Below are positions 60,109 through 64,000 of a stretch of 64,000 nucleotides of DNA, in pieces. The stretch's first letter is position 1, and every line of letters begins with the position of its first letter. The notes under the pieces were generated by a model. The model saw nothing but the letters and a program-made list of their open reading frames with translations. It did not search any database and was not told the DNA's origin. Where the stretch lies: positions 1,044,317-1,108,316 of the forward strand of contig CM064864.1 in NCBI GenBank assembly GCA_032719365.1, read 5' to 3'. This DNA is from Prinsepia uniflora (Eukaryota; Streptophyta; Magnoliopsida; Rosales; Rosaceae). The position numbers and the translations under genes were made by a program.

Positions 60109-61640
60109 ATTGAACCAAAATTTCACCTACTCCACTTCCCTGTGATTCACAACAACTTCATCGGATCAGCTACTTTCATTTTATCAACTTATTGCAGTGA
60201 TGCTGACTTCTCAAAAAGAAATGATCGTCTCAATAACTACACTTTTTTTCCAAGGAAAATTATTTTACATGAAGCCTTCCAACATTACATAGAAAAACAG
60301 TCACATAAGCAAGACATTTCGTAACAGCAAGGAAAGCCAAGACCCAAGAGGGCAACTCTGTAACTTGGGTCACAAGTGAGGCAAAAGACAAAGACAAAGA
60401 CGCTGACCTGGCACCCATCGTAAATCATAGTGGTCTCCCATCAGTATCATGGTACAGATTTTTATTCTCCTTTCATTCATGTTAAAGCAATTATTTCCAA
60501 TTTTTACCAGTCAGAAAAATTATCAACAACTTGAAGAAAAAAAAATTAACTATTTTATTTGTAAAATTACCTTTCACATATTGTAAAATCATTAGTAATT
60601 TTTGTTTTTCCAAAATTCACTAGTAGATTACATGATTAAAAATTTGGCTATTCGCCATTAGAAAAAGGAGTACACTCATCTTGACAATATATATTAAGGG
60701 CCAGTTTAGGATTGCCGTACTTTTTCGAAAAACTGCTTCAGGTGTGTTTTTTTTTGAAAAATAATTTTTGTTTTAATTTCATAATAAATAGCTATACACT
60801 AAAATAATTGTTGTAAAAGCAACATATAGACAACTTTCAAAAATTGTTGTCAAAAGTACATTCAAAAAAACAAGATTTTTTATTTTTACCAAGCGCTTTT
60901 ACACTGCTTCACTTTCAAATAAAACAGATTTTCAAGAAAAAAAACAATACCAAATGGAGCCTAAAGCTAATTGAAGATCACAAAAGCTTTTGGAAAAATA
61001 AAGGGGAAATTCTTTAATTTTCTTTCAAAATTCCTTGAAGAACTTGCATAAAAGAAATTAAAAAAAAAAAAATCAGAGATCAAATCACCTGCTCCCACTT
61101 TTGGCACTTAACTATTGATCTACCATGTGCTGATTTCATGTGGAACCAATCTAGTCTGTGGGTCCCCAAAAAAATTGTTGATTCAAGCTAATTTCTTACA
61201 CACAAAGACAAGAAGGCCTTTCAACCCCATCTTCTCACAAATTCAATTTTAATGGGGAGAATTGCATCATTTCATGGGGGGAAAGAAAGCTACATCTTTG
61301 AATCTCTAGTGACATCTTGACCATTGATTGCTAATTCACAAAAAGTGAGGCATAGTGGGTGGAGCCCACTACCAAGGTAGGCACTCCCTCTTTTATTTTA
61401 ATTTATTTTTGGGTACATTTTTTTATTTGAATATACAGATCACAACGAGCACCATCTTCCTTAAGTTCCTTTCTAAGTTTATGACCAAAAATAAAATAAT
61501 CAAAGTTAAAGGTTCGTGGACAGGTAGGTAGCCTGCCCATCATTTTCTTAATTAAGCTTCTTTTTCCTATTTTATATTTAATAATTGATAGCCGGACTTA
61601 CTCAAAAAAGAGTTTTCATATGCCATTACTGTTATCTTAT

Positions 61641-62160
61641 GTAGGGGTGACAATGTGTTATGTCATGTCGGGTTCGTGTCGTGTCATATATTCTGTTTTA
61701 CCCATTTATGCCCAACCCGAATCCGACCAGTTTAATAATCGTGTCAAGAATGTCCAACTCGAACCCAACCTGTTAATGACTCGTGTAACCCGTTTAACTC
61801 ATTTAATAAATAGGTCATACTCGAAACCCAATTAACCTATGACCCGTTTGACCCGTTTAACATGTTTAACCTATTTAAATTATAATATTTAGTGGTTTTT
61901 TATGTAGGTAAATGGGTAAATATATGGGTTAGTAATGACACGTTTATTAAATGGGTCAATATATAAGCCAATATACGGGTTAACTTGTTAACCCGAAATC
62001 TATCCATTTATTAAACGGGTTAACAGGCCATTATACGAGTTAACAGGTTGACCCGAAACTCACCCGTTTAATAAGCGGGTCATAACAGGATTGACCCGAA
62101 AATGACCCGAAATTTTAATCGTGCGGGTTGACCCGGATAACTTCGTTATGTCACGTTAAA
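61641..62160. mobile_element. Dispersed CGGGT-rich element, copy B
   Basis: Begins GGGGTGACAATG and matches the reverse complement of the element at 24716-25236 along its length (CTGTTTTACCCATTTATGCC, TTTAATAATCGTGTCAA, then alternating CCCGTTT / GGGTTAA words). The far end (about 62100-62160) is more diverged. It lies in the presumed leader intron of the PICC-like gene. Confidence 0.75.
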
Positions 62161-63074
62161 TGACAGTAAATCCATGTAGAGACTCTTTTTTGCGCAAGTC
62201 ACTCAATAGTTCTCTTTAGATTTGCACGCGAGCCTAAATTGACACCTTCGTTTCCATAATTTTAATTTCACACAAAGGCAAACATATAGGGGGAAATCAA
62301 TTATCATTGAAAAATGGAGGAAAATTGGGTCCCCACCGCCAGTAATTAAGGTTAATCATCAAGATCAACTTTGATATGATAACACACTACAAACATAGCA
62401 ATTAGCATTCTTCTTTTACCTTCTTACTTCCACCGTTATTTTTACTGCTACCAGTTCAATAACAAAAGTAAAAACTATTCTAAAATTAAAGAAAAAAAAA
62501 TCCAATTAAGAGCTGGAATACAAGTTGAAAACCAAACTGCAACAGGACGTGCAAGTAAGCAAAACCTCAAAATTATTAAATTATCAATAAGTTCATCCTT
62601 TATTAACTCATAAATAGCGAGCTAAACAGCTTTGGCGAATAAAATCTCCACCAAACACGCCCAAGTAAATATATAAATACCAAAAATTAATTGATTTAAT
62701 TAGAGATTTTAAGTCCTGCTCCTGCAAAGATCTCAAGGCCTAATAGAGTGGTCAACCAAGCAGAGTGAACCAATTGGACCGAAGATGAACTTTCACTTCC
62801 AGTGATCATGATCAGGTGGAAAAGAAATGATCAAAGATAAAAAATCAGCAAATGGAAGGTGAAAGAATTATGATCACAGTGATGGGTTTCCAGGCATACA
62901 ATATTTTTCTTTAATCCAATATAAACTAAGGAGACTGATACATCCACTCTAACCTACACCCATCATCACATAGTGAAGAGTTTCTTTCAGAAACTTCAAA
63001 GACAAACTTTGACATAAAAAATGAGTCGAATTCCCAAAATTTTAACCAAATCTAAATCAAGCCCAGATTTCATA

Positions 63075-63305
63075 ATCGCATAAAGATCACAACTTGATGC
63101 TTAATCAAAACAAAAAAACACACAAGAAAAAGCAGAAAAATGACCAAGTTCCATAATCACAATTCACATAAGGGTCACAACTTGATGCTAAAAAAAAACA
63201 GAGAAATTACCAAGTTCCATAATCCCATAAAAATCAAAACTTGATGCTGAATCAAAACAATAAATCACATAAAGATCACAACTTGATGCTTCATCAAAAT
63301 AAAAA
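63075..63305. repeat. ATCACAACTTGATGCT repeat, about four units
   Basis: CACAACTTGATGCT(T/A) or the variant AAAACTTGATGCTG occurs at about 63089, 63176, 63237 and 63277, with CCAAGTTCCATAATC between some of them. AT-rich, tandem-like and irregular in period (about 40-90 bp). Confidence 0.65.
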
Positions 63306-63561
63306 CCACAGAAAAAAAAGAGCAGTTAAAAGACAGAGCTACCAGAAGAAAGTTTGATGGCTTGCCTGGTAAAGTTGGTGGCGTTTCTAGATTTCTGCGA
63401 AGCGTTTTTTTTGTTGTCGTTTGTTTTCTCGAAACGCGAAAAAGAAATGGAAGTGATTTAAGAGAGGGTGGTGATGAGGATGATGAAGGTGAATGAAGCA
63501 AAACAAAAATGTTAAAAGGTTGAGGAGTAGCTAGCTAGAGAGAGATTCCACTATATAAATA

Positions 63562-64000
63562 GGAGGGAGGAGGAAGTGGGGTCCACGGTAGTGCCAATGA
63601 ACACTAGGTGGGGGCCGCGTTTGGGCAATCGGACAGTTCAGCTTTGCTAACCTCGCGACTCTTGCCTTCCGATTTCATTTTTATTACAAGGCCAACCAAA
63701 AGCACCATCTTAAATTCTTAATGGTAATTTTGGATTTTTCTCCACATTTTTTTTTGGCTTATTTGAATTTAAAACATAGGACTTCAAATCTGTCAATTTT
63801 TTTAAATCATTCATCAGTTCACAATCTGTGGATTTCAAATCAATTGGTTTGAAAATCCATTAGTTGTGTACATAAAATTTAAAATAGGGATTTCTAATTG
63901 TAATTTAAGTAGAAATTTTGGTTATATAAGATTTAGATTTTGATTCTAGGCTCAACTAAATCAGCTTCTAGATTTCGGTTAGAGTTGTATTTTATATTTT
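63562..64000. other. Right-end flank, no gene seen
   Basis: The part at 63580-63720 has moderate GC; the rest is AT-rich. Nothing coding is recognisable before the window ends. Confidence 0.5.

Larger units (their letters stand above)
60109..63540 (-). other. Probable leader intron and leader exon of the PICC-like gene
   Basis: On the minus strand TGTGAATCACAG|GGAAGTGG (about 60140) is a good acceptor 31 bp before the start codon. A leader exon may lie at about 63340-63520, with a donor not firmly placed. The intervening 3.2 kb has no coding signal and holds the CGGGT-rich element and a 75-bp repeat. TATATAAATA at 63552-63561 reads best on the plus strand but TATTTATATAG on the minus strand could also serve. 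Confidence 0.4.

Overview
The window is nuclear DNA from a eudicot plant. The evidence is GT-AG introns with plant-type AT-rich sequence, plant-only families (GRAS, PLS-class PPR, UGT82-type glycosyltransferase, CslG, CYSTM), an ER chaperone ending in HDEL, and abundant small transposable-element debris. I cannot name the species. I rebuilt multi-exon genes by reading splice sites and checking reading phase across every junction; family names come from remembered family sequences, not from a search.

Layout, left to right. 0-5 kb: a truncated cellulose synthase-like G gene (minus) next to a 746-bp foldback element. 5-8.6 kb: a UDP-arabinose 4-epimerase (UXE/MUR4 type, plus) with a 5' leader intron holding a MITE. 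8.9-11.2 kb: an intronless PPR protein (minus), convergent with the epimerase. 12.3-19.5 kb: a 14-exon GRP170-type HSP70 (minus). 20.7-24.2 kb: a 9-exon OTU deubiquitinase (minus). 25.8-29 kb: a two-exon UGT82A1-like glycosyltransferase (minus). 29-35 kb: gene-poor, with a SINE, LTR-like debris and tandem repeats. 35.6-38.3 kb: a CYSTM gene and a broken downstream duplicate. 39.3 kb: ribosomal protein eL27 with a typical ribosomal-protein promoter. 44.4-45.8 kb: an intronless GRAS factor (SCL23 type). 47.3-50.1 kb: a short-chain dehydrogenase gene that is broken (two in-frame stops, two frame problems). 51.5-54.7 kb: a domesticated hAT-transposase-like gene (plus). 55.5-60.1 kb: a long coiled-coil, tail-anchored protein (PICC type, minus) with a probable 3-kb leader intron reaching about 63.4 kb.

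The genes do not form a pathway; this is an ordinary plant neighbourhood. Two pairs are loosely related by compartment: UXE, CslG and the UGT all concern sugar nucleotides or glycosyl transfer, and the GRP170 chaperone and PICC-like protein are both predicted at the ER. I see no CRISPR array, operon, rRNA or tRNA gene, and no clearly new biological system. The points of most interest are the foldback element beside the truncated CslG, the decayed dehydrogenase, the CYSTM duplication, two SINE copies, a duplication across the SCL23 stop codon, and the transposase-derived gene that has lost its first catalytic Asp.
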